A stretch of DNA of 64,000 nt from positions 372,001 through 436,000 of the forward strand of contig NZ_JACHXS010000005.1 in the NCBI RefSeq assembly GCF_014192225.1. Reading direction: 5' to 3'. Origin of the DNA: Pseudoduganella umbonata (GTDB taxonomy: Bacteria; Pseudomonadota; Gammaproteobacteria; Burkholderiales; Burkholderiaceae_D). The notes under the pieces were generated by a model that saw only the letters and a program-made list of their open reading frames with translations, did no database searches and was not told the DNA's origin. Shown piece after piece: positions 10,672 through 21,200 of this stretch; the stretch's first letter is position 1; each line of letters opens with the position of its first letter. The position numbers and the translations under genes were made by a program.

Positions 10672-11280
10672 TCAGCTGGCGTACTTCACCGAGCAGCCAT
10701 ACGGCTGCGTGACGGGCTTGCTGATGGCCTTGCCGGCCTTGACTTCGTCGATGGCCTGGATCACGTAGTTGGTGGAACCGGCGATGTCGGCGGCGTTGGA
10801 GCTGGGCTTGCTGTCGATCGCGCCGGCGTAGACGATCTTGCCGGCCGGGTCGATCAGGTACATGTGCGGCGTGGTCCTGGCGCCGTAGGCATGGCCGATC
10901 TTGCCGTCGTCGAGCACCAGCGCAGTCGGCGTGGCTTTCTTTTCCTTCGTCCAGCTGTTCAGCGAGCTGGCCACTTTCGGATCCTTCGTCGCGTTGCCGC
11001 TCGTGCTGACGGACAGCCAGACCACATCTTTCGATGCCGCGTGCTTCTGCGTGGCCGGCATGTTGCCGCTGTCATAGTGTTTCTTGACGAACGGGCAATC
11101 GGGGTTGACCCATTCCAGCACCACGTACTTGCCCTTGTAGCTGTCCAGCGAGACCGGCTTGCCGGCCGTATCGACGCCGGCAAAGGCGGGCGCCGCCTGG
11201 CCGACGGTCGCCTGCGCCGCGGCGAGGCTGCTGGCCGCCAGGCCGGCGATCAGGATTGCTGCTGTCGTCATCTTCTTCAT
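10672..11280 (-). CDS. Periplasmic thioredoxin-fold redoxin, single-Cys active site
   Basis: A 202-residue exported protein with a signal peptide ending near SSLAAAQA. It has a peroxiredoxin/TlpA-like fold: VVLEWVNPDCPFVKKHY, VVWLSVSTSG, and the cis-Pro region ARTTPHMYLIDPAGKIVYAGAID. The usual CxxC is reduced to CPFV, so there is one Cys at the active site. A second Cys lies near the end (PYGCSVKY). The start at 11280 follows GAGG by 8 bases. It lies 43 bases after the stop of the DsbD/ScsB-like gene on the same strand, so it is probably its operon partner and receives electrons from it. The physiological substrate is unknown. Confidence 0.85.
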   Translation of the reverse strand: MKKMTTAAILIAGLAASSLAAAQATVGQAAPAFAGVDTAGKPVSLDSYKGKYVVLEWVNPDCPFVKKHYDSGNMPATQKHAASKDVVWLSVSTSGNATKDPKVASSLNSWTKEKKATPTALVLDDGKIGHAYGARTTPHMYLIDPAGKIVYAGAIDSKPSSNAADIAGSTNYVIQAIDEVKAGKAISKPVTQPYGCSVKYAS

Positions 11281-11323
11281 CGGAGTTTCCTCGTTCAGGT
11301 CGATCACACTTACAAAACGCAGG

Positions 11324-13447
11324 TCAGATCTTGCCCAGGGCGGTCCGCACCTGCTCCACGGTCAGCACCTCGGACAGCACTTGCGGCGGCTGGCTGTCGT
11401 TCGGTCCAAACAATACATACACGGGCACGCCGCTGCGCCCCAGCTGCGCCAGCTGCTGGGTGATGGCCGGGTCGCGGCGCGTCCAGTCCGCGCGCAGCAG
11501 CACCACGTTCTTCGTGCCGAAATCCTTCAGCAACTGCGCATCGCTCAGCACGGTGCGCTTGTTGAACTGGCAGGTGATGCACCAGGCCGCCGTGAAATCG
11601 ATGAACACGGGCTTGCCGGCGGCGCGCGCCTGGCCGACGGCCTCCACCGACCACGGCGCCCATTGCCCGGAAGCGGTTGCCTGCACCTGCGCCGGCTCCG
11701 CCTTCAGCAGCGGCCATGCGAGGTGCACGGCCCCGGCCAGCACCACCAGCCCGGCCGCGGCGAACGCGACACGGGTGCGGCGCGACTGCGCGGGCGTGCC
11801 GAGCGCCCAGCAGGCGAACGCCAGCGCGACGAGCACGCCGGCCACGCCCGCCATCGCGTCGATGCTGGTCTGCTGGCCCAGCACCCACAGCAGCCACACG
11901 ACGGTGGCGAACATCGGGAAGGCCATCAGCACCTTGAAGCGCACCATCCAGGCGCCCGGGCGGGGCAGCAGACGGCCCAGCGCCGGCACCAGCGCCACGG
12001 CAAGGTAGGGCGCGGCCATGCCGAGCCCGAGCACGGCGAAGATGGCCAGCGCCTGCGGCGCCGGTTCCGTCAATGCCACGCCCAGCGCGGCGCCCATGAA
12101 CGGCGCGGTGCACGGCGATGCGACGGCCACGGCCAGCGCACCGCTGAGCGCATCGTCGACCAGCGGATTTTTGGCCCGGTAGCCGGCCAGCGCGCCGGGC
12201 AGCACGCCGCCGAATTCGAACACGCCGGCCAGGTTCAGGCCGATCAGGGTGAACAGCGCCGCCAGCCCCGCCACGAACAGCGGCGACTGCAACTGGAAGC
12301 CCCAGCCCAGCTCGGCACCACCGGCGCGCAGCGCCAGCAGCAGCCCCGCCAGCGCGACGAACGACAGCACCACGCCGGCCGTGTAGGCGGCGCCGCCGGC
12401 CACCGCCCTGGCCCGCTCTTCCCTGTGCTGCACCAGGCTGAAGATCTTCAGCGACAGCACGGGGAATACGCACGGCATCAGGTTCAGCAGCGCGCCGCCG
12501 AGGAAGGCGAACAGCAGCGACAGCATGAACGACGTACCCGCGGCCGGCGGTGCGGCGGGCAGGATGGACGCGGCGGGCGCGGCAGGCATGGCGGCCGGTG
12601 CCGGGCTGGCACTGCCGAGCGCGGGCCAGGCCCCTTCGACGGGAATCGACACGGTCCAGCCGGCCGGCTGCCCGGGCGCCACCAGCACGGCGTTCAGGAC
12701 CGCCGGGCTTTCGCTGCGCTGCGGCGACAGCGGCACCTTCAGGCGCAGGGTGCCGTCGGCCCACTGCTGCTCCACCTTGGCGGCGTAATCGATGACGCCG
12801 ATGTCTTCGGCAAAGTACTGCACCTCGCCCGGCGGCGCCGCCGGCAGGCCGCGCACGTCGATCGCCAGCGCATTGCCTTCCACGCGCGCGGTGGCGCTGG
12901 CGCCTTCCAGCGCGGCCGGCGTGGCGGCACGCGTGGCGTCGAACAGGGCGCGGTGGCCTGCAACCGTTGCGTTGGCCGGCACGGTCAGTTCGAAGTCGCC
13001 GGATTCGGGCAGGCAGACCTCCTTGCACACCAGCCATTCGGCATGCAGGCCGATCTTCAGTTCACCGCCGGAGAAGCCGGCCGGCACCTGCACTGGTACC
13101 GGCAGCAACAGCTTGTTTTCGTAGCCGTAGTTGGTCAGCGGGCCGAGCGGCAGTTTTTTCGGCGTGGGCCAGGCGATGTCGCCGGCCTTGAAACCGGCCG
13201 GCAGCTTCCAGGCCAGCGTGGTGGCCAGCCCGGAATCGCCGGGATTTTTCCAGTACGTGTGCCAGTGGGGCTGGTGGTCGATGGCCAGGCCCAGCCACAG
13301 CGTCTTGCCGGCCTGCACGCCGTCCGGCGCATGCACGAGCAGTTCGCTGCGCACGTGATCGGTCACGACGACGGGCCCGGCGGCCTGCGCCAGCGGCAGG
13401 AAGGCAGCCAGCAGGCTGGCTGCCGCGAACTTGTACAGTGGCGTCAC
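11324..13447 (-). CDS. ScsB/DsbD-type transmembrane thiol:disulfide reductase
   Basis: A 707-residue membrane protein that carries reducing power from cytoplasmic thioredoxin to the periplasm. A signal peptide (to about residue 22) is followed by a long N-terminal periplasmic domain with the Cys pair CKEVC at 141-145. Next is a membrane domain of about eight helices with the redox motifs LMPCVFP and ASPCTAPF, then a C-terminal thioredoxin domain with WCITC. The long N-terminal region fits ScsB better than E. coli DsbD (565 residues). The start appears to be GTG at 13447; a weak GAGAAAG lies about 7 bases upstream. It is followed by the redoxin gene in the same operon. Confidence 0.9.
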   Translation of the reverse strand: MTPLYKFAAASLLAAFLPLAQAAGPVVVTDHVRSELLVHAPDGVQAGKTLWLGLAIDHQPHWHTYWKNPGDSGLATTLAWKLPAGFKAGDIAWPTPKKLPLGPLTNYGYENKLLLPVPVQVPAGFSGGELKIGLHAEWLVCKEVCLPESGDFELTVPANATVAGHRALFDATRAATPAALEGASATARVEGNALAIDVRGLPAAPPGEVQYFAEDIGVIDYAAKVEQQWADGTLRLKVPLSPQRSESPAVLNAVLVAPGQPAGWTVSIPVEGAWPALGSASPAPAAMPAAPAASILPAAPPAAGTSFMLSLLFAFLGGALLNLMPCVFPVLSLKIFSLVQHREERARAVAGGAAYTAGVVLSFVALAGLLLALRAGGAELGWGFQLQSPLFVAGLAALFTLIGLNLAGVFEFGGVLPGALAGYRAKNPLVDDALSGALAVAVASPCTAPFMGAALGVALTEPAPQALAIFAVLGLGMAAPYLAVALVPALGRLLPRPGAWMVRFKVLMAFPMFATVVWLLWVLGQQTSIDAMAGVAGVLVALAFACWALGTPAQSRRTRVAFAAAGLVVLAGAVHLAWPLLKAEPAQVQATASGQWAPWSVEAVGQARAAGKPVFIDFTAAWCITCQFNKRTVLSDAQLLKDFGTKNVVLLRADWTRRDPAITQQLAQLGRSGVPVYVLFGPNDSQPPQVLSEVLTVEQVRTALGKI

Positions 13448-13532
13448 TTCCCATCTTTCTCGCTGATGTCGATGGGTCCATCATAAGGCTTAATGAAACC
13501 TTAAAACTTAAATCGCCCTGATACCCCCGCGC

Positions 13533-14729
13533 TCAATGGGACAGCGAGCGCTCCAGTTCGGCCATGCCGGCCGGCAGGTCGAGGCTGGCGCCGAGGGCTT
13601 TCATGCTGGAACCCAGCGCATGCAGCGTGCGGAACAGGTGATGCTCGCGGCTTTGCTCGCCCATCTGGCCGATGCGCACGATGTTCAGGCCGAACGCGCC
13701 GGAAATTTCCACGCGGTGCACGCGCGACATGTGCGCCAGCACGTCCGGCGCCGGCACGCTGTCCGGCACCACGATGCCGACGACGGAGTTGAGCCGGTGT
13801 TCCCTCGTTACCAGCAATTGCAGGCCCATGCCTTCGATGCCTGCCTGCAGCGCCTCCGAGCAATGCAGGTGGCGCTCGAAACGCTTCGGCAGCGTTTCGC
13901 CGCAGATCAGCCGCAGCGCCTCGTGCAAGGCGAGAATGCCCGATACCGGGGCCGTGTAGTGATATGACTTCTGGTTCCAGAACTTGTCCGCCAGGCCCGC
14001 ATCCAGCACCCAGTGGAAGGGCAGGTCGGTGCGCGTGGCGATCTTCTTGGCCCAGGCCCGTTCGGAAAACGCCAGCAGCGACACGCCCGGGATCGACGAC
14101 AGGCCTTTCTGCCCGCCGGTGATGACGGCGTCGATCTGCCAGTTGTCCATCTCCAGCGGCATCGTGCTGAGCGTGCAGACCGCGTCGACGATGACGAGCG
14201 CGCCATGCTCGCGGGCCAGGTGCCCGATGGCGGCCAGCTCGCGGTTGCAGACCGTGTTCGACGTTTCGCCCTGCACCAGCGTGATGGCGTCATAGCGCTT
14301 GCTGCGCAGTGCCCGCTCGACGGCTTCCACGCTGACGCCTTCGTTGGCGCCCACTTCGAGCAGCGTGGCCTCGCCCCGTACCCGGGCGACCATCTCGGCC
14401 AGGCGGCGGCTGAAGTAGCCGTTGCAGATGCACAGCACCTTGTCGCCCGGATGCACCAGGTTCGCCACCGCCATTTCCATCGCCGCGGACCCCGGACCGC
14501 CGACGCCGAGCACGTAGCGCGAATTCGTCTGGAACACGTAGCGGCCCATCTCCTTGACCTGGGCAATCACCCGGTTCATCGTCTCGCCCAGGTGGTTGAT
14601 GACGATCGAGTTCGCCGACGCTACGCTTTGCGGGATCGGCACCGGGCCCGCGCCCATCATCAAAAGAGGTTCGTCGGGGAGGATCTCGCTCAGCGGAACG
14701 ATATGGGGAACGCTGACGGTTTCATTCAT
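13533..14729 (-). CDS. Class V aminotransferase (alanine-glyoxylate / pyridoxamine-pyruvate type)
   Basis: A 398-residue PLP enzyme of fold type I. The PLP Lys is Lys208 in ITGGQKGLSS, and Asp182 in IVDAVCT contacts the PLP ring nitrogen. The N-terminal GAGPVPIP and the overall pattern match the serine/alanine-glyoxylate aminotransferase group, which also contains pyridoxamine-pyruvate transaminase. Which amino donor it uses cannot be read from sequence alone. AAGGAG lies 7 bases before the start. It stands apart from its neighbours: 122 bases separate it from the ScyD-like gene upstream on the same strand. Confidence 0.88.
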   Translation of the reverse strand: MNETVSVPHIVPLSEILPDEPLLMMGAGPVPIPQSVASANSIVINHLGETMNRVIAQVKEMGRYVFQTNSRYVLGVGGPGSAAMEMAVANLVHPGDKVLCICNGYFSRRLAEMVARVRGEATLLEVGANEGVSVEAVERALRSKRYDAITLVQGETSNTVCNRELAAIGHLAREHGALVIVDAVCTLSTMPLEMDNWQIDAVITGGQKGLSSIPGVSLLAFSERAWAKKIATRTDLPFHWVLDAGLADKFWNQKSYHYTAPVSGILALHEALRLICGETLPKRFERHLHCSEALQAGIEGMGLQLLVTREHRLNSVVGIVVPDSVPAPDVLAHMSRVHRVEISGAFGLNIVRIGQMGEQSREHHLFRTLHALGSSMKALGASLDLPAGMAELERSLSH

Positions 14730-14852
14730 GATGGACTCCTTGCGATGGGGGATCCTTCAGGATATCAGCCGCTTGTCAGCCCATCAACGTTGTATCGGCA
14801 GTCACGCCAGTACAGCGGTCCGTGGCGCACCGCCCGTCCCGGACCGGCTCGC

Positions 14853-16055
14853 TCAATCGAGCGGAATGCGCAGCACCTGCCCGCCATCGGGAAACGCCCC
14901 CGGCACCGGGCCCGGCACGATGCCGTTGTTGGTCACGTAGGCTGCGCCATCCGGCCCGATCGCCAGCCCGTACGGGTAATACAGCTGGTCGTAGACCACG
15001 GTGCGGGTGCCGTCCGCTTCCACGCGGATCAGCCGGCCCGGCGCCAGCAGCGGCGGCCCGCCGGGACCCGCGAAGCCGTCGCCGATCTGCAGCACGTGGA
15101 GCCGGCCGGCGGCATCGAAGGCCAGGCCGGTAATGTTCGTCAGGCCGCTGGCGTAGACCTCCGGTTCACCGCCCCCGGCGGGCACGCGGTACACATTGGC
15201 GGCGCCGGCCGGGAACGGGAATCCGGTCAGCTGGCCGACGTACAGCGCACCGTCCGGCCCCTGGGCCACCGACGTGGGCACGGCCTGCATCGGGATCGTG
15301 GCGCCGGGCGGCAGGCCGAGGAAGGGCGGCGCGGGCACATCGCGCGGGCCGAACGTGGCGAGCGTCGAAATCTGCCGGTCGCTGCCGAAGCGGAACAATG
15401 CGTTGGCGCCCGCATCCACGGCCAGCCACTGCCCCGGCAGCGCCAGCAGGCCGACCGGGTTGCTGTCGGAACCGTCGCCTGCCGGATCGTGCTGGTCTTC
15501 ATAGGCGGCAATATCGATCCGCGCCTTGTCATTCGCCGCGGCGCCGGGGAACGGTGCGGGGCCGGCACCCGGCGTCTTGTCGGGCCCGAACCGTACCGTA
15601 CCCTTTGCTTTCGGCAGCGCGATCAACTGCCCGAACAGGTGCGAATAACGGCCCAGTCCTTCGCGGGTGGCGCGCTGGGAACCCAGGCCCATGGCCACCT
15701 TGCCGGTGCCATCGGCGGCAAACGCCACCGCTTGCGGGCCGTTCGCGCCGAAGCCGCCTTCCGGTGCCAGCGACGGCAGGTTGCGCAGCACGTAAACCGG
15801 TGCTTTTACACCGGCGATGTCGATACGCAGCACGGCGCCCGTTTCGCCATAGCAGGCGTTTTGACCGTCGCCCAGCACGGCGCATGCGCCATTGCCTCCC
15901 TTGCCCGCCTCGGTCACGTACAGCGCCCCGTCCGGCGCGAAGGCAAGGCCGCGCGGATTGCTGAGACCGTTGGCGATCACCTCCACTTGCGGCGCCGCGC
16001 TGGCGGCCAGCGAAACCAGCAGTGCACATCCGGACAGGCAACGCAAACCATTCAT
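14853..16055 (-). CDS. ScyD/ScyE family exported beta-propeller protein
   Basis: A 400-residue secreted protein with a signal peptide ending about ASAAP. It carries repeated blades of the NHL/SMP-30-like kind: NPRGLAFAPDGALYVTEAG, GPQAVAFAADG, TSVAQGPDGALYVGQL, ITGLAFDAAGRLHVL and YPYGLAIGPDGAAYVTNNG. This is the ScyD/ScyE family, first named from cyanobacterial scytonemin clusters but widespread in bacteria with no known function. No scytonemin genes are near, so that pathway is not implied. The start at 16055 has AAGGAG 6 bases before it. A sugar-acid lactonase-like or structural role are both possible. Confidence 0.8.
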   Translation of the reverse strand: MNGLRCLSGCALLVSLAASAAPQVEVIANGLSNPRGLAFAPDGALYVTEAGKGGNGACAVLGDGQNACYGETGAVLRIDIAGVKAPVYVLRNLPSLAPEGGFGANGPQAVAFAADGTGKVAMGLGSQRATREGLGRYSHLFGQLIALPKAKGTVRFGPDKTPGAGPAPFPGAAANDKARIDIAAYEDQHDPAGDGSDSNPVGLLALPGQWLAVDAGANALFRFGSDRQISTLATFGPRDVPAPPFLGLPPGATIPMQAVPTSVAQGPDGALYVGQLTGFPFPAGAANVYRVPAGGGEPEVYASGLTNITGLAFDAAGRLHVLQIGDGFAGPGGPPLLAPGRLIRVEADGTRTVVYDQLYYPYGLAIGPDGAAYVTNNGIVPGPVPGAFPDGGQVLRIPLD

Positions 16056-16388
16056 GGCAGCTCCTTGGAAGAGAGAAGACGAGAAGAGAAGGGATGAGAT
16101 GACGCGGCACAAGCCAAGTCACGTTAGCACAGCGGTTTCCAAAAGCAAGCCACTCCCGCCATTCAGCGCAGATACGCAAAAATGGTGGCGAAATTGTGAC
16201 AGTTGGTGAAAGAAGAGGTGTGAATGAGGGGAATTGTCCGTTGATGCAGGCTATCGGACGAGGCCGCCCGGCAACCGTCAAGTCTGCGCGACAGTTTCAT
16301 CCGTATACCGTGCACCAGCGTACCGACGATGCTGCCGCGTGGCGGCATCATGGAGCCATATCGTTACCACATCGAGAGGAGAAGGATC
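16056..16388. other. 333-bp intergenic region upstream of a small membrane ORF
   Basis: No larger gene is credible here. It separates the ScyD-like gene (minus) from the 24-codon ORF (plus). A hairpin ATGCTGCC-gcgt-GGCGGCAT near 16330-16349 lies about 40 bases before the small ORF and could be a leader structure. Confidence 0.4.
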
Positions 16389-16463
16389 ATGGGTAAATAT
16401 CTGCTGGCATGGCTGCTGGGCGTTCCTGCCGTGGTACTGGTGCTGATCTACCTGATTTTCTGA
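16389..16463 (+). CDS. Small single-helix membrane protein, 24 residues
   Basis: An ATG at 16389 opens 24 codons ending at TGA 16461-16463. The start MGKY leads into one hydrophobic helix rich in Leu and Val, with a Gly-Val-Pro kink, ending YLIF. A strong purine-rich site (GAGAGGAGAAGGA) lies just upstream and a perfect hairpin terminator 23 bases downstream, so it has the parts of a complete gene. I know of similar LLGVP-type micro-membrane proteins in proteobacteria but no function. Alternatives are a leader peptide or chance. Confidence 0.65.
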   Translation: MGKYLLAWLLGVPAVVLVLIYLIF

Positions 16464-16482
16464 TGCGGCTACTGTGCCGCGC

Positions 16483-16517
16483 AATGAAAAACGCCACGTC
16501 ACGTGGCGTTTTTCATT
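16483..16517. terminator. Hairpin terminator after the small ORF
   Basis: AAAAACGCCACGT (16487-16499) and ACGTGGCGTTTTT (16501-16513) are exact complements around one base, and symmetry extends to 16483-16517. The T-run on the plus strand suits the small ORF. Confidence 0.8.
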
Positions 16518-16595
16518 TTCGGCAGGAGTAAGGGGGCCTGGCCGGATACTGTTGGGCTAAGCTTGTGGCCGGACCAACCGGACAACCACTTCGCC

Positions 16596-18176
16596 ATGAC
16601 CGACCCGATACGCCGAACCTTCCTGAAGCAGTCCATCGTTGCCGCGGCCAGCCTGAGCGGCCTTGCAGCCCATGCCACCGCCGCGGGCGAATCGCCGGTC
16701 GCCACGACCCGCCACGGCCAGGTGCGCGGGTACCGCGACAACGGCGTCCACGTCTTCAAGGGCGTGCGCTATGGCGCCGACACCGCGGCGCGGCGCTTCA
16801 TGGGACCGCTGCCGCCGCAGCCCTGGAGCGGTGTCCGCGACGCCGTCACGCATGGCGCATCCGCGCCGCAGTCGGACCGCGCGGAAGCGACGGGCGAAGA
16901 CTGCCTGTTCCTGAACGTGTACACGCCCGGCCTGCACGACGGCGCCAAGCGGCCGGTCATGTTCTATATCCATGGCGGCGCCTACAACAACGGCTCCGGC
17001 TCCAGCCCGCTGTACGACGGCGTGCGGCTGTGCCGGCGCGGCGACGTGGTGGTGGTCACCGTCAATCACCGGCTGAACGCGTTCGGCTACCTGTACCTGG
17101 CGCGCCATGGCGATGAACGCTATGCCGATTCGGGCAATGCCGGCCAGCTCGACCTGGTACTGGCACTGCAGTGGGTGCGCGACAATATCGCCGCATTCGG
17201 CGGCGATCCGGACAACGTCACCGTGTTCGGCCAGTCCGGCGGCGGCGCCAAGATCGCCACGCTGATGGCGATGCCCGCCGCGGCCGGCCTGTTCCGTCGC
17301 GCCGCCACGATGAGCGGCCAGCAGGTGACCGCCAGCGGCCCGCTCAACGCCGCGCTGCGCGCCCAGGCACTGCTCGACGCGCTGAAGCTGCCGGCCGCCC
17401 GGATCGACGAGATCCGCACGCTGCCGTACCAAAGGATCGTCGAGGTACTGGGCACGCGCGATCCGGTGCTGCCGTTCGGCGGCATCTCGTTCGCGCCGGT
17501 GCTGGACGAACGCAACCTGCTGCGCCACCCGTTCTATCCCGACGCGCCCCCGCAATCGGCCCGCATCCCGATGATGATCGGCAATACGCACGACGAAACG
17601 CGCGCCTTCCTGGGCGGCGATCCGGCCAATTTCACCCTGACGTGGGACCAGCTCCCCGCGAAACTGGTGCCGAACATGCGTGTCGACATCCAGCCGGAAT
17701 CAGTGATCGCCGCCTACCGCAAGCTGTACCCGGCGCTGTCGCCCGGCGACCTGCTGTTCAGGATCACCACCGCGTCGCGCTCCTGGCGCGGCGCCATCAT
17801 CGAAGCGGAAGAACGGGCGAAATCCGGCAGCCCGGCTTTCGTGTACCAGCTCGACTGGGCGACACCGAAGGATGGCGGCAGGTTCGGCGCGCCGCACGCG
17901 TCCGACATCCAGCTGGTGTTCGACAATATCGCCAAGCCGGGCGCCACCGCCATCGGCCCGCAGGCGCAGCCGATGGCCGACATGATGAGCGAAGCATTCA
18001 TCGCGTTCGCACGCCGCGGAGATCCCAACAGTAAATTGATTCCGCGCTGGGAACCTTACGACATGGCGCGGCGTCAAACCATGATCTTCGACGTGCCGCC
18101 CCGGCTGGAAGACGATCCGCGCGGCGCCGAGCGGCGCATCTTTGCCAAGGTGCCTTACGTGCAGCCGGGGACATGA
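16596..18176 (+). CDS. Tat-exported type B carboxylesterase
   Basis: A 526-residue alpha/beta hydrolase of the carboxylesterase type B family. It opens with a twin-arginine signal (RRTFLKQSIVAAASLSG, cleavage near residue 30), implying folded export. EDCLFLNVYTP near 101-111 and the oxyanion motif YIHGGAY are family signatures. The nucleophile is Ser214 in FGQSGGGAK, where most relatives have GESAG. GAPHASD near residue 428 supplies the His. It hydrolyses some carboxylic ester; the substrate is not predictable. The frame is open to 16503, but the ATG at 16596 gives a clean Tat signal. The ribosome site is weak. Confidence 0.88.
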   Translation: MTDPIRRTFLKQSIVAAASLSGLAAHATAAGESPVATTRHGQVRGYRDNGVHVFKGVRYGADTAARRFMGPLPPQPWSGVRDAVTHGASAPQSDRAEATGEDCLFLNVYTPGLHDGAKRPVMFYIHGGAYNNGSGSSPLYDGVRLCRRGDVVVVTVNHRLNAFGYLYLARHGDERYADSGNAGQLDLVLALQWVRDNIAAFGGDPDNVTVFGQSGGGAKIATLMAMPAAAGLFRRAATMSGQQVTASGPLNAALRAQALLDALKLPAARIDEIRTLPYQRIVEVLGTRDPVLPFGGISFAPVLDERNLLRHPFYPDAPPQSARIPMMIGNTHDETRAFLGGDPANFTLTWDQLPAKLVPNMRVDIQPESVIAAYRKLYPALSPGDLLFRITTASRSWRGAIIEAEERAKSGSPAFVYQLDWATPKDGGRFGAPHASDIQLVFDNIAKPGATAIGPQAQPMADMMSEAFIAFARRGDPNSKLIPRWEPYDMARRQTMIFDVPPRLEDDPRGAERRIFAKVPYVQPGT

Positions 18177-18258
18177 GTGATCACTGAGTCGTCAGCTTGA
18201 AAGGCCGCGAATGCGACGGCAATAATGGTGCATTCATCTGCCCTGCCATCCTTCTGTC

Positions 18259-21200
18259 ATGCATTTCTCCATCGATCAGATCGCGCACCATTTCGATACC
18301 GCCACCTTTGCCCGCGGCGAGGATTACGTACGCCGGAGCAAGGTCATCAGCTTCGAGTGGGACGATGGCTTCCTGCATGGCGAGGTCGAGGGCAGCGGCC
18401 GGACAGTGTACGAGCAAAGCATTTACCTGCATGAAGATCGGCGCGGCCTGCAAGTGGAGGGCGACTGCACCTGCCCGATGGACTACAACTGCAAGCACGT
18501 GGTGGCGGTGCTGCTGGCCAGCATCGGACGCCAGGGCGCAGCGCCTGTGGTCGCACCCTCGGACTTGCCGGCCACGGCCGAACGCTGGCTGGAACGGCTG
18601 GCGCTGACCGTCGCGCAGGCTGGTACGGTGCCGGCACCGACGCGCGGCCCGGAGTACCGTCTCGCCTATGTGCTGATGCCCGACAGCGGCGATGGCGCGC
18701 TGCGCCTGAACCTGTGCAAGGCACGCCTGCGCAAGGATGGCAGCATCGCCAGCGCGACCATCCACAACGATTTCTACAGCGTGCTGTCGATGAGGCCCGG
18801 CTATCTGCGGCCGGACGACGAAGAGCCGGTGCGCCTGCTATCCGCGCTGCGCACCGGCAGCATGTACGCCGGCGATACCCGGCCCACCGGCCGCATCGGT
18901 ACCCGCCTGCTGGAGCAGTTGCGTGCGGAAGGCCGCCTGCTGTGTGCGGAATCGGCCGCCGCGCTCAAGAACGGCAAGGTGCGGCCGGTCCGCACAGGGC
19001 CGCCACGCCATGCTGCGCTCGGCTGGCATGGCGACGGAAACGGTGGGCAGCAGGTCCGGCTGGGCTGGCGCTTCGACGATGGCACACCGGTTGGCCACGT
19101 GCTGGCTACCGAGCCGGCGCACTACCTGCACAACGACATGCTGGGCGAGCTGGCACTGCCGCAGGAAGTGGCCACCGTGCCGCTTGCCGATTTGCTGGAC
19201 CTGGTGGCGAGAGCGCCACCACTGGCACCGCAGCAGCGTGCCGGCATGGCGGCACGCCTGGCCGCGCAAGGCCTGGACCGGGTGCTGCCACCGCCCCTGG
19301 AAATGGCAACGCGCCAGCGCCGCGATATCGTGCCGGTACCTTGCCTGTTGCTCGACACCTTGCCCACCGAGATTGACGGCGAACTGGCATGGGACGATTA
19401 CGCAACGCTGTCCTTCGATTACGACGGCATGTCCACCGTGGGGGTGACCGCGCCGGTATTGCGCCGGATGAGCGGCGCTACGATCGAGCTGGTCGAGCGC
19501 GACCTGGAGGCCGAGCGGGCGGCGGCCGGCATCCTCGCCGGCCTGGGGTTTTCCACCCGGCCGGGCGGATCGGCGCTGGACGACCCGCCCGGCGCGATGC
19601 GGCTGCCCGCGCCGGAAGACTGGATCGGCTTCATGCGCCACGGCGTGCCGCGCCTGCGCGCCGCCGGCTGGCAGGTCGCGTCGGACGCGGGCATGCACTT
19701 CGACATCCACGATCCGCAGGAATGGTATGCCGAACTGGACGAGGAAGGCGAGGGCGTCAATGCCTGGTTCGCCCTCGAACTCGGCTTCGTCATCGACGGC
19801 CAGCGCCACGCGCTGCTGCCGCTGCTGCTGCAAATGATCCGCGACGCGCCGCACGACTTCGCCCCTGCGGCGCTGGCAGCGCGCCCTGACGGCAGCGAGG
19901 TCCTCGTCAGCCTGCTTGACGGGCGGCGCGCCGCACTGCCGTGGAGCCGGATACGGCCGATCCTGGCCACGCTGGGCGAACTGTATTTCGCCGAGCGCCT
20001 GGGTCGCACGCTGCGCCTGCCCGTGGCCGACGCTGCCCGGCTGGCGGAACTGGAACGGGCCGCGCAGCTGCGCTGGCTGGGCGGCGAGCGCCTGCGCGAA
20101 CTGGGCAGGAAGCTCGACGGCTTCACCGGCATCGTGCCGGTAGCCGCGCCGGCCGGCCTGCGGGCCACGCTGCGCGCCTACCAGCACGATGGCCTGGCCT
20201 GGATGCAGTTTTTGCGCGAATACGATTTCGCCGGCATCCTGGCCGACGACATGGGGCTCGGCAAGACGATCCAGACGCTGGCCCACATCCTGGCCGAAAA
20301 GGAAGCGGGCCGGCTCGATGCGCCGGCGCTGGTGGTGGCACCAACCAGCCTGATGGGCAACTGGCAGGCCGAGGCTGCGCGCTTCGCACCGGGCCTGCGC
20401 GTGCTGCTCCTGCATGGCAAGGACCGGGCGGCACTGTTCGACAAAATTGGCCAGACTGACCTGGTGCTGACGACCTACGCACTGCTCGGCCGCGACGAGG
20501 ATGCGCTGCGCCAGCGGCGCTATCACCTGCTGATCCTGGATGAAGCGCAGTACATCAAGAACAGCCGTTCCCGCACCGCCCAGGTGGCGCGCCTGCTCGA
20601 TGCGCGGCATCGCCTGTGCCTGACCGGCACCCCGGTGCAGAATCACCTGGGCGAACTGTGGTCGCAGTTCCATTTCCTGCTGCCGGGCCTGCTGGGCGAC
20701 GAAAAGGCCTTCAATGCCCATTTCCGCAAGCCGATCGAGCAGCAGGGCGACGCCCTGCGCAAGGACCTGCTGGCGCGGCGCGTGAAACCGTTCATGCTGC
20801 GGCGGACCAAGGACCGGGTGGCCACCGAACTGCCGCCGAAGACGGAGATCGTGCTGCCCGTGGAACTGGGCGGCGCCCAGCGCGACCTGTACGAAACGGT
20901 GCGCGTGGCCATGGACCGCAAGGTGCGCGACGAGATCGACCGCAAGGGCCTGGCGCGCAGCCAGATCGTGATCCTCGACGCGCTGCTCAAGCTGCGCCAG
21001 GCATGCTGCGATCCGCGCCTGCTCAAGGGGCACGCCACCGCCGGTGCCGGCTCGGCCAAGCTGGACACGCTGATGGAACTGCTGGACACGCTGCTGAGCG
21101 AAGGGCGCAAGGTACTGGTGTTCTCGCAGTTCACCAGCATGCTGGCGCTGATCGCGGAAGTCCTGCAGGCTCGCGCTGTCGAGTTTGCGTTACTGACGGG

